From Empedobacter brevis_A (GTDB taxonomy: Bacteria > Bacteroidota > Bacteroidia > Flavobacteriales > Weeksellaceae): a stretch of DNA of 64,000 nucleotides. The position numbers were made by a program, and so were the translations under genes. Each line of letters starts with the position of its first letter. The stretch's first letter is position 1. The notes beneath the pieces were generated by a model. That model was not told where the DNA came from, made no database searches, and was given only the letters and a program-made list of their open reading frames with translations. Location of the stretch: NCBI RefSeq assembly GCF_965118635.1, contig NZ_CBCPHV010000002.1, forward strand, positions 248,001 to 312,000, given 5' to 3'. Of this stretch, positions 33,264 through 41,940 are shown one piece after another.

Positions 33264-35011
33264 TTCATCAAGAAAATGGCATTCATCATTTTGGTTGTAC
33301 CTTTTCTTAATTTATAATCAGAAAAATAATTGTTGTCAACGTTTTTCAATTCAAAACAATAATTGATGATATGAGCAGGATTCTCAGTTTCCATTTTCGT
33401 TAATTCTAAATCGTGCGTTGCAATAAAACCAATTAATTTGGTTGGAGATTTGATTAATTTTTCTAAAAATTTCTGCGAACCAATCAATTTATCTTCCGAA
33501 TTTGTTCCTTTCAATATTTCATCTAAAATGATAATTTGTGGTTGATTATTTTCTAAACGATCAATCAAAATTTTCAATTTATTAATTTCATTTTTGAAAT
33601 AAGAATCGCCAGAAGAAAGATTATCCACCGTTCTGATACTTGTAAATAAATCCATCGGATGAAACAACATTTTATCAGCACTTACTTTTGCGCCATTCAT
33701 TGCTAAAACCAAATTTGTACCAACAGTTCTCAAAAAAGTACTTTTTCCAGCCATATTTGCGCCAGTTATAATTGCAATATTGTTTGGACGATCGGTTTCA
33801 AAACTATTTTTTACAACAGTTTTTTCGTCTAATAAAGGATGAAAACCATTTGTGATTTTTAAGGCAAAAGGATCTTCGACAATTTCTGGATAAGTAAACG
33901 ATTTGTATTTATCATTAAACAAAGCAAACGAAACAAAAGCTTCTAATTTAGCTAATTCATCTAACCAAGGTTTTATTTGATGAACTGTTTTTTGTACTTC
34001 ATTTTCGAATTTTATTGAATAATACAATCGCCATAAGAAAAATGTATTCAATACAAGTCCTATAATTGGGAAAGTAGAAGCATCTAAAGTTTCTTTTGTT
34101 GAAGAAATAGTTTTGATTAAAATTGATGATTTAAAAGGTTTTTGAAACTTATTTTGAATTTCCACATTCAGTTTCGATTCAAAAGTAGTGTTTTCAATAT
34201 GTCGAAAAACTTCATATAAATTATCCAATTCATTAGCTTTCATTGTTGTATAAGCAGCAATTCTTCGAAGCTGATGTTTGTAAAACATCGAAATAACATT
34301 CGAAACAATAACAGCTCCTAAAATCCAATAAAAAACCATTTCTTTCGGGAAACCAATAATTGCTAAAGCAATAAAGCACAGAATATTAATAACAGAAATT
34401 ATAATCGGAAATAACTTTACGGAATCATTATTAAAAACTCGATTTTCGAACACAAAAAGAGAAGATTGATTCATGTTTAATCGCTTTGTAAACGTCAAAA
34501 ATTTTACAATCCAATTTCTATTTTGTGCCAATTCTATAAAAGCATTTTGACGATCAATAATTTCAGCTTTATCTAAAATCAAATTCGATAAAAAATGTTT
34601 TAATTGTAAATTTCCAATTCGTGTTTGTGTTTTATTGATTCGGTTGAAAATTGATTTTCCTTCCAGAATATCCAAATCTTTGTTGTAAACATTATTGAAT
34701 TGAGAATTATCTTCTGCAAATTGATCAATAGAATCATCTGATTTTATTTGCGAAATAATTTCTAAAGCTTGAATAGAATAATTGAGTTCAGAAGAAATTT
34801 TGGAAGTTTTAACAACCAAAATGATAAAAATAATAAATAAAATAGAAGAAATAAGCAGATAAAAATCGTTGCTAGAAGTGATATAAAGCGCAAAAAAAAC
34901 AACAGAAATTATAAATGAAATAAGTCTGATATTGCTAATTTTATTCTTTTTCGATTTTAAAAGATTAAAATTTTCTTGTAGTTTTTCTTCGATTTTTAGA
35001 TAGTTTTCCAT
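33242..35011 (-). CDS. Membrane-anchored MutS-like ATPase
   Basis: A 589-residue protein; the ATG at 35011 is chosen over a TTG upstream. The C-terminal third is a MutS domain V ATPase: Walker A IITGANMAGKSTFLRTVG (near residue 415), a Q-loop-type SIRTVDNLSSGDSYF block, Walker B QIIILDEILKGTNSEDK, and FIATHDLELTKME. The N-terminal part has no mismatch-recognition domain; instead it carries about four hydrophobic segments (RLISFIISVVFFALYIT, LISSILFIIFIILVV and a pair near residues 200-245) that should span the membrane. Such proteins are known in Bacteroidota as MutS-related proteins of unknown role. Function is not mismatch repair in the usual sense. Confidence 0.85.
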   Translation of the reverse strand: MENYLKIEEKLQENFNLLKSKKNKISNIRLISFIISVVFFALYITSSNDFYLLISSILFIIFIILVVKTSKISSELNYSIQALEIISQIKSDDSIDQFAEDNSQFNNVYNKDLDILEGKSIFNRINKTQTRIGNLQLKHFLSNLILDKAEIIDRQNAFIELAQNRNWIVKFLTFTKRLNMNQSSLFVFENRVFNNDSVKLFPIIISVINILCFIALAIIGFPKEMVFYWILGAVIVSNVISMFYKHQLRRIAAYTTMKANELDNLYEVFRHIENTTFESKLNVEIQNKFQKPFKSSILIKTISSTKETLDASTFPIIGLVLNTFFLWRLYYSIKFENEVQKTVHQIKPWLDELAKLEAFVSFALFNDKYKSFTYPEIVEDPFALKITNGFHPLLDEKTVVKNSFETDRPNNIAIITGANMAGKSTFLRTVGTNLVLAMNGAKVSADKMLFHPMDLFTSIRTVDNLSSGDSYFKNEINKLKILIDRLENNQPQIIILDEILKGTNSEDKLIGSQKFLEKLIKSPTKLIGFIATHDLELTKMETENPAHIINYCFELKNVDNNYFSDYKLRKGTTKMMNAIFLMKQFKIID

Positions 35012-35104
35012 TCTTAATTTTATTTCTGAATAAAGGTAAAGGTATAAATGATAAAAGAGCAAAAAATTGCTCTTTTAAGTTGTTTTTGTAATGATGTAAA
35101 TAGA

Positions 35105-35713
35105 TTATAATACTTTAATTTCGAATACTTTTTCATCATTCAAATAACCTTCTAATAAGTCTTTTGAATTGATTTTTGAAACTCCTGCCGGAGTTCCTGT
35201 AAAAATTAAATCGCCTTTTTTTAAGGTAAAATATTTAGAACATTCAGCAATTAATGTATTGATATGAAAAATCATATCTTTTGAATTTCCTGTTTGTACA
35301 TTTTCTCCATTTCGATCTAATTTGAATGCTAAATTCTCTAAATCGAAGTTTTCTTTTGGAAAAAAATCCGAAGCAAATGCAGAACCATCAAAAGCTTTGG
35401 CTATTTCCCAAGGGAAACGTTTTTCTTTCAATTCTTGTTGTACATCGCGCGCTGTAAAATCAATTCCTAAACCGATTTCTGAAAAATAACGATCTGCAAA
35501 TTGAGGCTGAATCATTTTTCCAACACGATTAATTTTAATGACAATTTCTGTTTCAAAATGAACTTCTTTTGTAAAACTTGGAATAACAAAAGGAAATCCT
35601 TTTCTTAAAATCGCTGAATCTGGTTTCATGAAAAACATTGGCGATTCGGGAATTGGATTATCTAATTCTTTTGCATGTTCGACGTAATTTCGTCCGACAC
35701 AAATAATTTTCAT
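35105..35713 (-). CDS. Fumarylacetoacetate hydrolase (FAH) family protein
   Basis: A 202-residue single-domain FAH fold protein. The metal-ligand motif is VHFETEIVIKINR (E-x-E, near residue 51-63) with the later Asp in LGIDFTARDVQQELK, and the C-terminal LKKGDLIFTGTPAGVSKI motif. Short FAH members act on acylpyruvates or oxaloacetate (FAHD1-like), hydrolysing or decarboxylating them. The substrate is uncertain. It lies three bases behind the exonuclease gene in one leftward unit. Confidence 0.88.
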   Translation of the reverse strand: MKIICVGRNYVEHAKELDNPIPESPMFFMKPDSAILRKGFPFVIPSFTKEVHFETEIVIKINRVGKMIQPQFADRYFSEIGLGIDFTARDVQQELKEKRFPWEIAKAFDGSAFASDFFPKENFDLENLAFKLDRNGENVQTGNSKDMIFHINTLIAECSKYFTLKKGDLIFTGTPAGVSKINSKDLLEGYLNDEKVFEIKVL

Positions 35714-35716
35714 CGC

Positions 35717-36475
35717 TTAAAAACCGTTTTGTAATTTGATTCGTGTAAAAACTTTTTTCGTATATAATGGGAAATCTGCACTTTGCAACCAAGCATAATA
35801 TCCAGGATCTTTTGCAAAAACATCCGAAACAATTTGTCCTTTGTATTTTCCGAAAGAAATAATTTCTTGGTCTTTATCATTATATTGAATAAAACCAGCT
35901 AAATCTGCTGTTCTGCGTTGAGAAGAGAATTCGCTCAAAAATTTGTTGTCATTTTCAAGTTCATCATACTTTTCGATTTGCGCCATAAGAACTTCATAAG
36001 TTGCCATTGTATCTGCTTCAGCAGAATGTGCATCAATCAAATCTTTGTTACAATAATATTTATAAGCTGCGCTTAGATTACGAGGTTCCATTTTATGATA
36101 AATCACTTGCACATCAATTGGACGATGTTTTGATAAATCAAAATCGAAACCATTGCGCAACAATTCTTCTGCTAAAAGTGGAATATCAAAACGATTTGAA
36201 TTATATCCTGCTAAATCAGAATCTTTTATCATTTCAATAATTGCAGGAGCAAGTTCTTTGAAAGATGGAGCGTTTGCAACATCTTCGTCAGAAATACCAT
36301 GAATTAAAGTAGTTTCTGGAGGAATTGGAATTCCTGGATTTACTTTCCACGTTTTTACTTCTTTCGTTCCATCTGTAAATGCTTTCACAATAGAGATTTC
36401 TACGATACGATCTTTTGAAACATTTGTTCCTGTTGTTTCTAAATCAAAGAAACAGATATTTTTAGTTAATTTCAT
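35717..36475 (-). CDS. DnaQ-like 3'-5' exonuclease with C-terminal DUF3820-type domain
   Basis: A 252-residue protein. Residues 1-175 form a DEDDh exonuclease: ICFFDLETTGTN (ExoI), LAGYNSNRFDIPLL (ExoII) and DAHSAEADTMATYEVL (ExoIII). The last ~50 residues form a small separate domain, ISFGKYKGQIVSDVFAKDPG and YYAWLQSADFP, the signature of DUF3820 (a short nucleic-acid-associated domain often attached to exonucleases). Its start overlaps the pssA stop by four bases (ATGA). Likely roles are proofreading-like trimming or RNA/DNA end processing; inferred. Confidence 0.87.
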   Translation of the reverse strand: MKLTKNICFFDLETTGTNVSKDRIVEISIVKAFTDGTKEVKTWKVNPGIPIPPETTLIHGISDEDVANAPSFKELAPAIIEMIKDSDLAGYNSNRFDIPLLAEELLRNGFDFDLSKHRPIDVQVIYHKMEPRNLSAAYKYYCNKDLIDAHSAEADTMATYEVLMAQIEKYDELENDNKFLSEFSSQRRTADLAGFIQYNDKDQEIISFGKYKGQIVSDVFAKDPGYYAWLQSADFPLYTKKVFTRIKLQNGF

Positions 36476-37212
36476 TTTGTAATTTCTTTTCTAAAAATGA
36501 TTGAGATAATGATATACAAAAGGATAATTAGTGGAATTGCTGCAACTTGCAACCAAGCAACTAAACCAATTGTAATTATTAAGAAAATGTATTTATAATA
36601 ATTTTCTGCCCAACTCAATCCTTTAAATTTTAAGGCAAATAATGGTAAATCGACAATTAATAAAATACTAAATACAATAGAAACGGCAATTAATAAATAG
36701 GGATCTATTGATGGATTTATAATTTGTCCGTTATTGTAATAGATAGAAAATAATGAGAAAATAAATAAGGTATTAGATGGCGTTGCTAAGCCTTTGAAAT
36801 AAGTTGCTTGATCTTCATCTAAATTAAATTTTGCTAAACGCAATGCCGAAAAAGCCGGAACTAAAAAGGCAAATAATGAAATAGCAGCAATTTTTAAATT
36901 CTCGTTTTCATAAATAAAATCGGTTGAAAAATGATTAAACATCGAAAATAGCATCAATCCTGGAACAACTCCAAAAGAAATACAATCTGCTAAAGAATCC
37001 AATTCTTTTCCAATCGGACTTCCAATCTTCATTAATCGAGCAACCATTCCATCTAGAAAATCAGCAACCAAAGAGATCAACATCAAAACCATCACAATTG
37101 TAACTGTGGTAGTTGTAATTTGAGCATTACTCGAAATCATAAAAATAGCTGATAATACACCACAAGAAAGGTTAAGTAGTGTTAGAAGGTTTGGAATTGT
37201 AATTAATTTCAT
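36472..37212 (-). CDS. pssA: CDP-diacylglycerol-serine O-phosphatidyltransferase
   Basis: A 246-residue integral membrane enzyme that makes phosphatidylserine, the precursor of phosphatidylethanolamine. The CDP-alcohol phosphotransferase motif D-G-x2-A-R-x8-G-x3-D-x3-D is intact in DFLDGMVARLMKIGSPIG and ELDSLAD (residues 51-76). About seven or eight membrane helices cover the rest. The ATG at 37212 is preferred to the TTG five codons upstream. It is the first gene of an operon with the exonuclease and FAH genes. Confidence 0.93.
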   Translation of the reverse strand: MKLITIPNLLTLLNLSCGVLSAIFMISSNAQITTTTVTIVMVLMLISLVADFLDGMVARLMKIGSPIGKELDSLADCISFGVVPGLMLFSMFNHFSTDFIYENENLKIAAISLFAFLVPAFSALRLAKFNLDEDQATYFKGLATPSNTLFIFSLFSIYYNNGQIINPSIDPYLLIAVSIVFSILLIVDLPLFALKFKGLSWAENYYKYIFLIITIGLVAWLQVAAIPLIILLYIIISIIFRKEITK

Positions 37213-37229
37213 AAATGAATTTTTCAAGA

Positions 37230-37237
37230 CAAAAATA
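37230..37237 (-). promoter_or_regulatory. -7 promoter element for pssA
   Basis: Minus-strand TATTTTTG (TAnnTTTG), 17 bases ahead of the pssA ATG. Confidence 0.45.
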
Positions 37238-37282
37238 CAAACAAAAATTAATCTGAATCCTTTTTAAACACAATAAAACCAC

Positions 37283-37290
37283 TAATTTTG
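37283..37290 (+). promoter_or_regulatory. -7 promoter element for the PorV/PorQ-family gene
   Basis: TAATTTTG (TAnnTTTG), 26 bases before the TTG start at 37317. Confidence 0.45.
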
Positions 37291-37316
37291 AGTTTTTATA
37301 CCGTAATTAATCAATT

Positions 37317-38417
37317 TTGAAGAAAACATTACTTTTAATATCTGTTTGTGTTAGTCAATTAACTTTCGCTCAAACTGCGCGTAAATACTCAAACGAATTT
37401 TTGAATATTGGAGCAGATGCACGTTCGTTTGCAATGGGAAATGCAGTTGTTGCAAATATTGGAAATGCAAATGCGAGTTATTGGAATCCTGCTGGATTAA
37501 CAGAAATTACATATGATTGGGAAGCTTCTGCAATGCATGCTGAGTATTTTCAGTCAATTGCAAAATTTGATTATGCTGCTGTAGCTATTCCGTTAAGAGA
37601 AAGTAATTCGACAATTGCCTTTTCATTAATGCGTTTCGGTGTAGATGATATTTTGAATACAACAGAATTAATTGATAATCAAGGGAACATTAATTACGAT
37701 AAAATTTCTAAATTTTCCACAGCAGATTATGCTTTGACAATGTCTTATGCAGGAAATGTGTTCAATAATAAAAACATTCAATTTGGTGCAAATGCGAAAT
37801 TAGTTTACCGACATATTGGGAAATTTGCAAATGGTTTTGGATTCGGAATTGATCTTGGATTACAATATCGTACTGATAACAATATGTACTTTGGAGTAAT
37901 GGCGCGCGATATTACGACAACATTCAATGCGTGGAGTATCAACAAAGAAAAAATAAAAGAAATTTCGATTGATGAACCAAGTGTTGAAGGTGAACCAACA
38001 ATTTTGAATGATTTACCTGGAGAAAATATTGAGTTGACAATGCCAAAATTACAATTGGGAGTTGGAAAGAAATTTGATTTCAATGAACGTGTTTCGTTGT
38101 TGGGAGAAGTGGATATGAATATTGAATTTCAACAAACAAACGCAGCTATTTCAGGAAAAGGATTTACAATTGCACCACAAGTTGGTTTAGAATTGGGCTA
38201 CGATAATATGGTTTTTGTTCGAGGAGGATTGAATAATTTACAAAAAATTGAACAATTTGATGGAAAACAAAAAACTCAAATTCAACCAAACGTTGGAGTA
38301 GGTTTCAAATACAAAGGAATTTCCATCGATTATGCTTTAACAAACTTTGGAAACAGTGGTTTGGGATTGTATTCTAATATTTTTTCAGTTCGTTTTGAAA
38401 TGGATAAATGGCGATAA
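37317..38417 (+). CDS. PorV/PorQ-family outer membrane protein (PorV2-like), TTG start
   Basis: A 366-residue outer-membrane beta-barrel of the FadL/PorV type. The signal peptide follows directly from a TTG start at 37317 (KKTLLLISVCVSQLTFAQ); an in-frame TAA at 37308 leaves no ATG option upstream. The diagnostic N-terminal block is FLNIGADARSFAMGNAVVAN followed by ANASYWNPAGLTEI, seen in PorV and PorQ relatives of the type IX secretion system. Strands rich in aromatic and glycine residues continue to the end (FSVRFEMDKWR). A true secretion role for this paralogue is inferred from family only. Confidence 0.8.
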   Translation: MKKTLLLISVCVSQLTFAQTARKYSNEFLNIGADARSFAMGNAVVANIGNANASYWNPAGLTEITYDWEASAMHAEYFQSIAKFDYAAVAIPLRESNSTIAFSLMRFGVDDILNTTELIDNQGNINYDKISKFSTADYALTMSYAGNVFNNKNIQFGANAKLVYRHIGKFANGFGFGIDLGLQYRTDNNMYFGVMARDITTTFNAWSINKEKIKEISIDEPSVEGEPTILNDLPGENIELTMPKLQLGVGKKFDFNERVSLLGEVDMNIEFQQTNAAISGKGFTIAPQVGLELGYDNMVFVRGGLNNLQKIEQFDGKQKTQIQPNVGVGFKYKGISIDYALTNFGNSGLGLYSNIFSVRFEMDKWR

Positions 38418-38436
38418 GAAAAATAATATTCAAAAA

Positions 38437-39270
38437 TTATCTTTCTATTGGTAAATTTTCATCAGCGCCCCATTCAGACCAAGAACCATCATAAACTTTT
38501 ATTCCGTCAAAACCTGCAATTGTTGATGCCAAGGCTAGGATAGAAGCTGTGATTCCAGAACCGCACGAAAATATATTCTCTTTAGAAGAATCTGTTATTT
38601 CATCAAAAATAGTTCTTAATTCTTCTTTTAATTTGTATTTTGTATTAGCTAAAACATTTTCAAAAAATAAGTTTTTCGAATTTTGAATATGACCACTTCG
38701 TAAACCTTTTCTTGGTTCTGGAGAAGTTCCATTGAAACGACTTGGTGATCGTGCATCTATAATTGTTTTCGACTTATCATTTATTGCATTTAATATAATT
38801 TCTGTATCGGCAAACCAATCTTTTTGAAAATTAGCCTTGAAATCACCTTTTTTATCTGCGTGAATATAAGACGATGTTGTTTCAAAATTATTTTCAATCC
38901 AAGCAGGCAATCCGCCATCTAAAACATATACTTTTTCGTGTCCCATTGTTTTGAACATCCACCAAACTCTCGGGCTCGAATAAACGCCCCAACGATCATA
39001 ACAAATAATGATAGAATCTTGGTTAATTCCTAAATTTTGGGCTTCTTCTGTAAATGAATTCTCATTAACAAGTGTATGAGGAAATTGAGATGAATGATCT
39101 GAAAATTTGCTTTCCAAATCAAAGAAAATAGAATTTGGGATTAACTTTAATTCATGATCTTTTATAGAATTTCCAACTTTATTAATTGTACAATCCAAAA
39201 TAATTAAATTATCTAAATGCAAATTATGATGTAATTCTTCAGCTGATATTAATGGCGAATTGAAAGTCAT
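38437..39270 (-). CDS. sseA: Sulfurtransferase with two rhodanese domains (3-mercaptopyruvate type)
   Basis: A 277-residue protein starting at the ATG at 39270 (MTFNSPLISAEELHHNL); the longer frame would run through the pafA terminator. Two rhodanese domains: residues 1-135 (inactive, IICYDRWGVYSSPRVWWMF) and 150-277 with active Cys236 in FSCGSGITAS. The C-G-S-G-[IV]-T-A loop is the 3-mercaptopyruvate sulfurtransferase signature, different from the thiosulfate type. It moves sulfane sulfur to thiol or cyanide acceptors. It is convergent with the PorV-like gene, with only 19 bases between. Confidence 0.87.
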   Translation of the reverse strand: MTFNSPLISAEELHHNLHLDNLIILDCTINKVGNSIKDHELKLIPNSIFFDLESKFSDHSSQFPHTLVNENSFTEEAQNLGINQDSIIICYDRWGVYSSPRVWWMFKTMGHEKVYVLDGGLPAWIENNFETTSSYIHADKKGDFKANFQKDWFADTEIILNAINDKSKTIIDARSPSRFNGTSPEPRKGLRSGHIQNSKNLFFENVLANTKYKLKEELRTIFDEITDSSKENIFSCGSGITASILALASTIAGFDGIKVYDGSWSEWGADENLPIER

Positions 39271-39295
39271 TTCTATTTTATTTTCTATAAAAATA

Positions 39296-39325
39296 AAAAA
39301 ACGCAATTTATAAATTGCGTTTTTT
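39296..39325 (-). terminator. Rho-independent terminator after the PafA-like gene
   Basis: Perfect repeat with arms AAAAAACGCAATTTA/TAAATTGCGTTTTTT. Confidence 0.85.
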
Positions 39326-39348
39326 AGGATTATATTTTTTTAATCAAA

Positions 39349-40995
39349 TTATTTTTGATTGATTACTTCGGAAATCGGTTTTCCAATGTTTCCATTTGGT
39401 TCTTCAATATGTAATAAAGCAGCTAAAGTAGGAGCGATATCTGTCATCAAAACAGGATTATTATTTTTCCCATGTTTTATTCCCCATCCCATTAAAACAA
39501 ACGGAATATGCGCATCATAAGATCCCCATGTACCATGTGTTGTTCCACCAGAATTTAGTTTTCCTCCATACCATTGTGGTTCTAGAATATAAGTTATTGC
39601 TCCGCTACGTTTGCGATTATATCCGTTAATCATGCGTTCTTTTATAATTGCAGGAATAGATGCTTCACCTATTTTATCCATATCAACGGCAAAAGAAATT
39701 CCGTCTACTTTTCGCATGAACTTAACAATTTCTTCTTTAATATCTTCTTCATCTAAATCATTTTGTTCGATAATATTATAATTTAAATGAACTTGATAAT
39801 TTGATAAAGAACGAACAATATCAGCTGATTTAAATTTTTCTTGAAGTTTAGAATTTAATGCTTTTTTCACTTCTCCAGTTGGGAAATATCCACTATTCCC
39901 TTTTTTATCTTGAAAATATTTTGGATTATGAGCTCCACCATGATCAGCCGTTAAAAAGACTAAGTATTGTCCTTTTCCAACTTTTTGGTCAAGATGATTA
40001 AATAATTCTTCTAAATCTTTATCTAAACGTAAATAAGTATCTTCAGTTTCTATTGTATTTGGAGAAAATTGATGTCCAACATAATCTGTAGAAGAAAAAC
40101 TAATTGCTAGGAAATCTGTTATTCCATTTGCATTTTGACCTAATTTTTCGTTATCAATAATTTCTATTGCAATGTCTTTTGTTAAAGAATTTCCGAAAGG
40201 AGTAGAGCGAATTAATCCTAAACCATTTTCTTTTTTCAATGTTTTTAAATCATAAGGGAATTGCATTTTATCTAATCCTTTATAATTTTCTCGGTATAAA
40301 TTTCCTTCTTTCTCACTTTGTACGTATGTGTCAATAGGATAAAGCGTATTCCATTTATCTAAATATTTTTCAGCAACTTTTTTATTATTGAATTTTTGTA
40401 ACCATTTTGGTAATTCATTCATATAAAAAGTACTCGAAATCCAATTTCCAGATTCTCCTTCAAACCAAAAAGAAGCATCTGCAAAATGTCCTGCTGGTAA
40501 GATTCCTCCACGGTCTTTTAAAGAAACACCAAAAACCTTTGAACGGAAATTAGTGGCTAATTTTAATTGATCTGTTATAGTAGAAGTTAATAGGTTTTTT
40601 GGAGACATTTTTCCTGCTTTAGAAGTTGTTCCAACGCCAATTACACTATCATCATCTGTACAATATACTTCTTTACCAGTCTCTTGAATAATAAAATCAT
40701 TACCTGCAATTCCATGTATAGCAGGAACAGAACCTGTATATATTGTACTGTGGCCAATTGCTGTATAAGTAGGTATGTATGGAATGTATGTGTTTTCGTT
40801 GCTGAAACCTTCGTTTAACATACGGTTGAAACCTCCTTGTGAATAACGATCTTGGTAACGATATAAATAATCCCAACGCATCTGATCGACAACAACACCA
40901 ACTACTAATTTAGGACGATTTACTTCTTGTTGTGCATAAAGCGATAAGCCTGCAAAAAGTCCTAAGACACTTAAAAAAGTCTTATTAAATCTCAT
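39349..40995 (-). CDS. pafA: Periplasmic alkaline phosphatase PafA-like
   Basis: A 548-residue exported metalloenzyme with a signal peptide (MRFNKTFLSVLGLFAGLSLYA). It belongs to the alkaline phosphatase superfamily, PafA branch: metal Asp in VVGVVVDQMRWDYLYRY (Asp near 37), nucleophile Thr78 in IPTYTAIGHSTIYTG, later metal ligands in SSTDYVGHQFSP and LTADHGGAHNPK, and the C-terminal THGTWGSYDAHIPFVLMGWG. In Flavobacteriia PafA is a phosphate-insensitive monoesterase that releases phosphate from organic substrates in the periplasm. No phosphate-starvation box was identified. Confidence 0.92.
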   Translation of the reverse strand: MRFNKTFLSVLGLFAGLSLYAQQEVNRPKLVVGVVVDQMRWDYLYRYQDRYSQGGFNRMLNEGFSNENTYIPYIPTYTAIGHSTIYTGSVPAIHGIAGNDFIIQETGKEVYCTDDDSVIGVGTTSKAGKMSPKNLLTSTITDQLKLATNFRSKVFGVSLKDRGGILPAGHFADASFWFEGESGNWISSTFYMNELPKWLQKFNNKKVAEKYLDKWNTLYPIDTYVQSEKEGNLYRENYKGLDKMQFPYDLKTLKKENGLGLIRSTPFGNSLTKDIAIEIIDNEKLGQNANGITDFLAISFSSTDYVGHQFSPNTIETEDTYLRLDKDLEELFNHLDQKVGKGQYLVFLTADHGGAHNPKYFQDKKGNSGYFPTGEVKKALNSKLQEKFKSADIVRSLSNYQVHLNYNIIEQNDLDEEDIKEEIVKFMRKVDGISFAVDMDKIGEASIPAIIKERMINGYNRKRSGAITYILEPQWYGGKLNSGGTTHGTWGSYDAHIPFVLMGWGIKHGKNNNPVLMTDIAPTLAALLHIEEPNGNIGKPISEVINQK

Positions 40996-41098
40996 GTTTA
41001 AAATTTTACAACAACAAATGTAATGATAAATTATTGGCGTAATTTTAAATAATAATTAAAAAATTAGTAAATTAAACAAAATCATAAAAAATAAAAAT

Positions 41099-41551
41099 AT
41101 GAGCGCAAAACCTGTAGAAATAGTAGAGATTTTCGATGTTTCAATTGATAAAGTTTGGAACGCTTTAACAACCAAATCAGCTTTTGATAAATGGTATTTC
41201 GATATAAAAACATTTGTACCTGAAGTTGGTTATGAGTTTGAGTTTTATGGCGGTTCATATTTACATCATTGTAAAATTTTAGAAATTGAACCAATGAAAA
41301 AAATGGTTTATACTTGGCAATATCCTATTTATGAAGGCAAATCAATTGTTACGTTTAAGTTGGAAGAATTGACAGATGAAATTGTTCCGCAAACAAAATT
41401 GACGTTAATACACGAAGGAATTGAGACTTTTCCACCAGATGATAAAAATTTCTCTCGAGAAAGTTTTGAAGCTGGTTGGACAGAAATTATCCGAATTAGT
41501 TTGAAAAATTATTTGGAAAGAAATTCTGATGAAGATTCGAAAGTAGAGTAA
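41099..41551 (+). CDS. SRPBCC (START/AHSA1-like) domain protein
   Basis: A 150-residue soluble helix-grip-fold protein. It begins with the typical strand-helix EIVEIFDVSIDKVWNALTT and continues KSAFDKWYFD, then YTWQYPIYEGKSIVTFKLEEL, ending with GWTEIIRISLKNYL, as in AHSA1-domain proteins. It binds a hydrophobic ligand or partner in related proteins; the ligand is unknown. It is a single gene and shares its terminator with the convergent small membrane protein. Confidence 0.88.
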   Translation: MSAKPVEIVEIFDVSIDKVWNALTTKSAFDKWYFDIKTFVPEVGYEFEFYGGSYLHHCKILEIEPMKKMVYTWQYPIYEGKSIVTFKLEELTDEIVPQTKLTLIHEGIETFPPDDKNFSRESFEAGWTEIIRISLKNYLERNSDEDSKVE

Positions 41552-41557
41552 ATAAAA

Positions 41558-41581
41558 AAAGGAACTTCGTCAAGTTCCTTT
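41558..41581. terminator. Bidirectional terminator
   Basis: Arms AAAGGAACTT/AAGTTCCTTT around CGTC, between the SRPBCC gene and the small membrane-protein gene. Confidence 0.78.
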
Positions 41582-41602
41582 AATTTTTTCTATAACAGCC
41601 TA

Positions 41603-41809
41603 TTATTTTTTGAATAATACTGTAACTCCTTCCTGATTTGGTAAAATTGGGCGAGGATCTTCTGCTGTTATTATTCCTGCTTTTTCTTTTCTTAAATTCG
41701 CAACCCAAAATGGAATCCATGAAATAGCCATCGTTGCAAAGAAGATGATACCCCAGAATCCGCATAAAGCGATTGTTAAGAATAATAAGAAACCTAAAAA
41801 TTGAATCAT
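41603..41809 (-). CDS. Small membrane protein of unknown function
   Basis: A 68-residue protein with one long or two short membrane helices (FLGFLLFLTIALCGFWGIIF and FATMAISWIPFWVANL, residues 4-39) and a charged cytoplasmic-type tail containing DPRPILPNQEG. No named family. Another minus-strand frame over the same bases (41580-41765) is a shadow. It is plausible because of its clean start, hydropathy and shared terminator. Confidence 0.6.
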   Translation of the reverse strand: MIQFLGFLLFLTIALCGFWGIIFFATMAISWIPFWVANLRKEKAGIITAEDPRPILPNQEGVTVLFKK

Positions 41810-41896
41810 GATTTTATTTTTATGTGATACAAACTTACTAAATAAAAATTATAGAAATACTAACATTAATCACTTTTCTTTCATGAAACGATTTCT

Positions 41897-41904
41897 TAAA
41901 TTTG
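41897..41904 (+). promoter_or_regulatory. -7 promoter element for fumC
   Basis: TAAATTTG (TAnnTTTG), 36 bases before the fumC ATG; a TTTTC lies near the -33 position. Confidence 0.45.
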
Positions 41905-41940
41905 TGAGATAAGTTAACAATTATAAATACAAAATACAAA

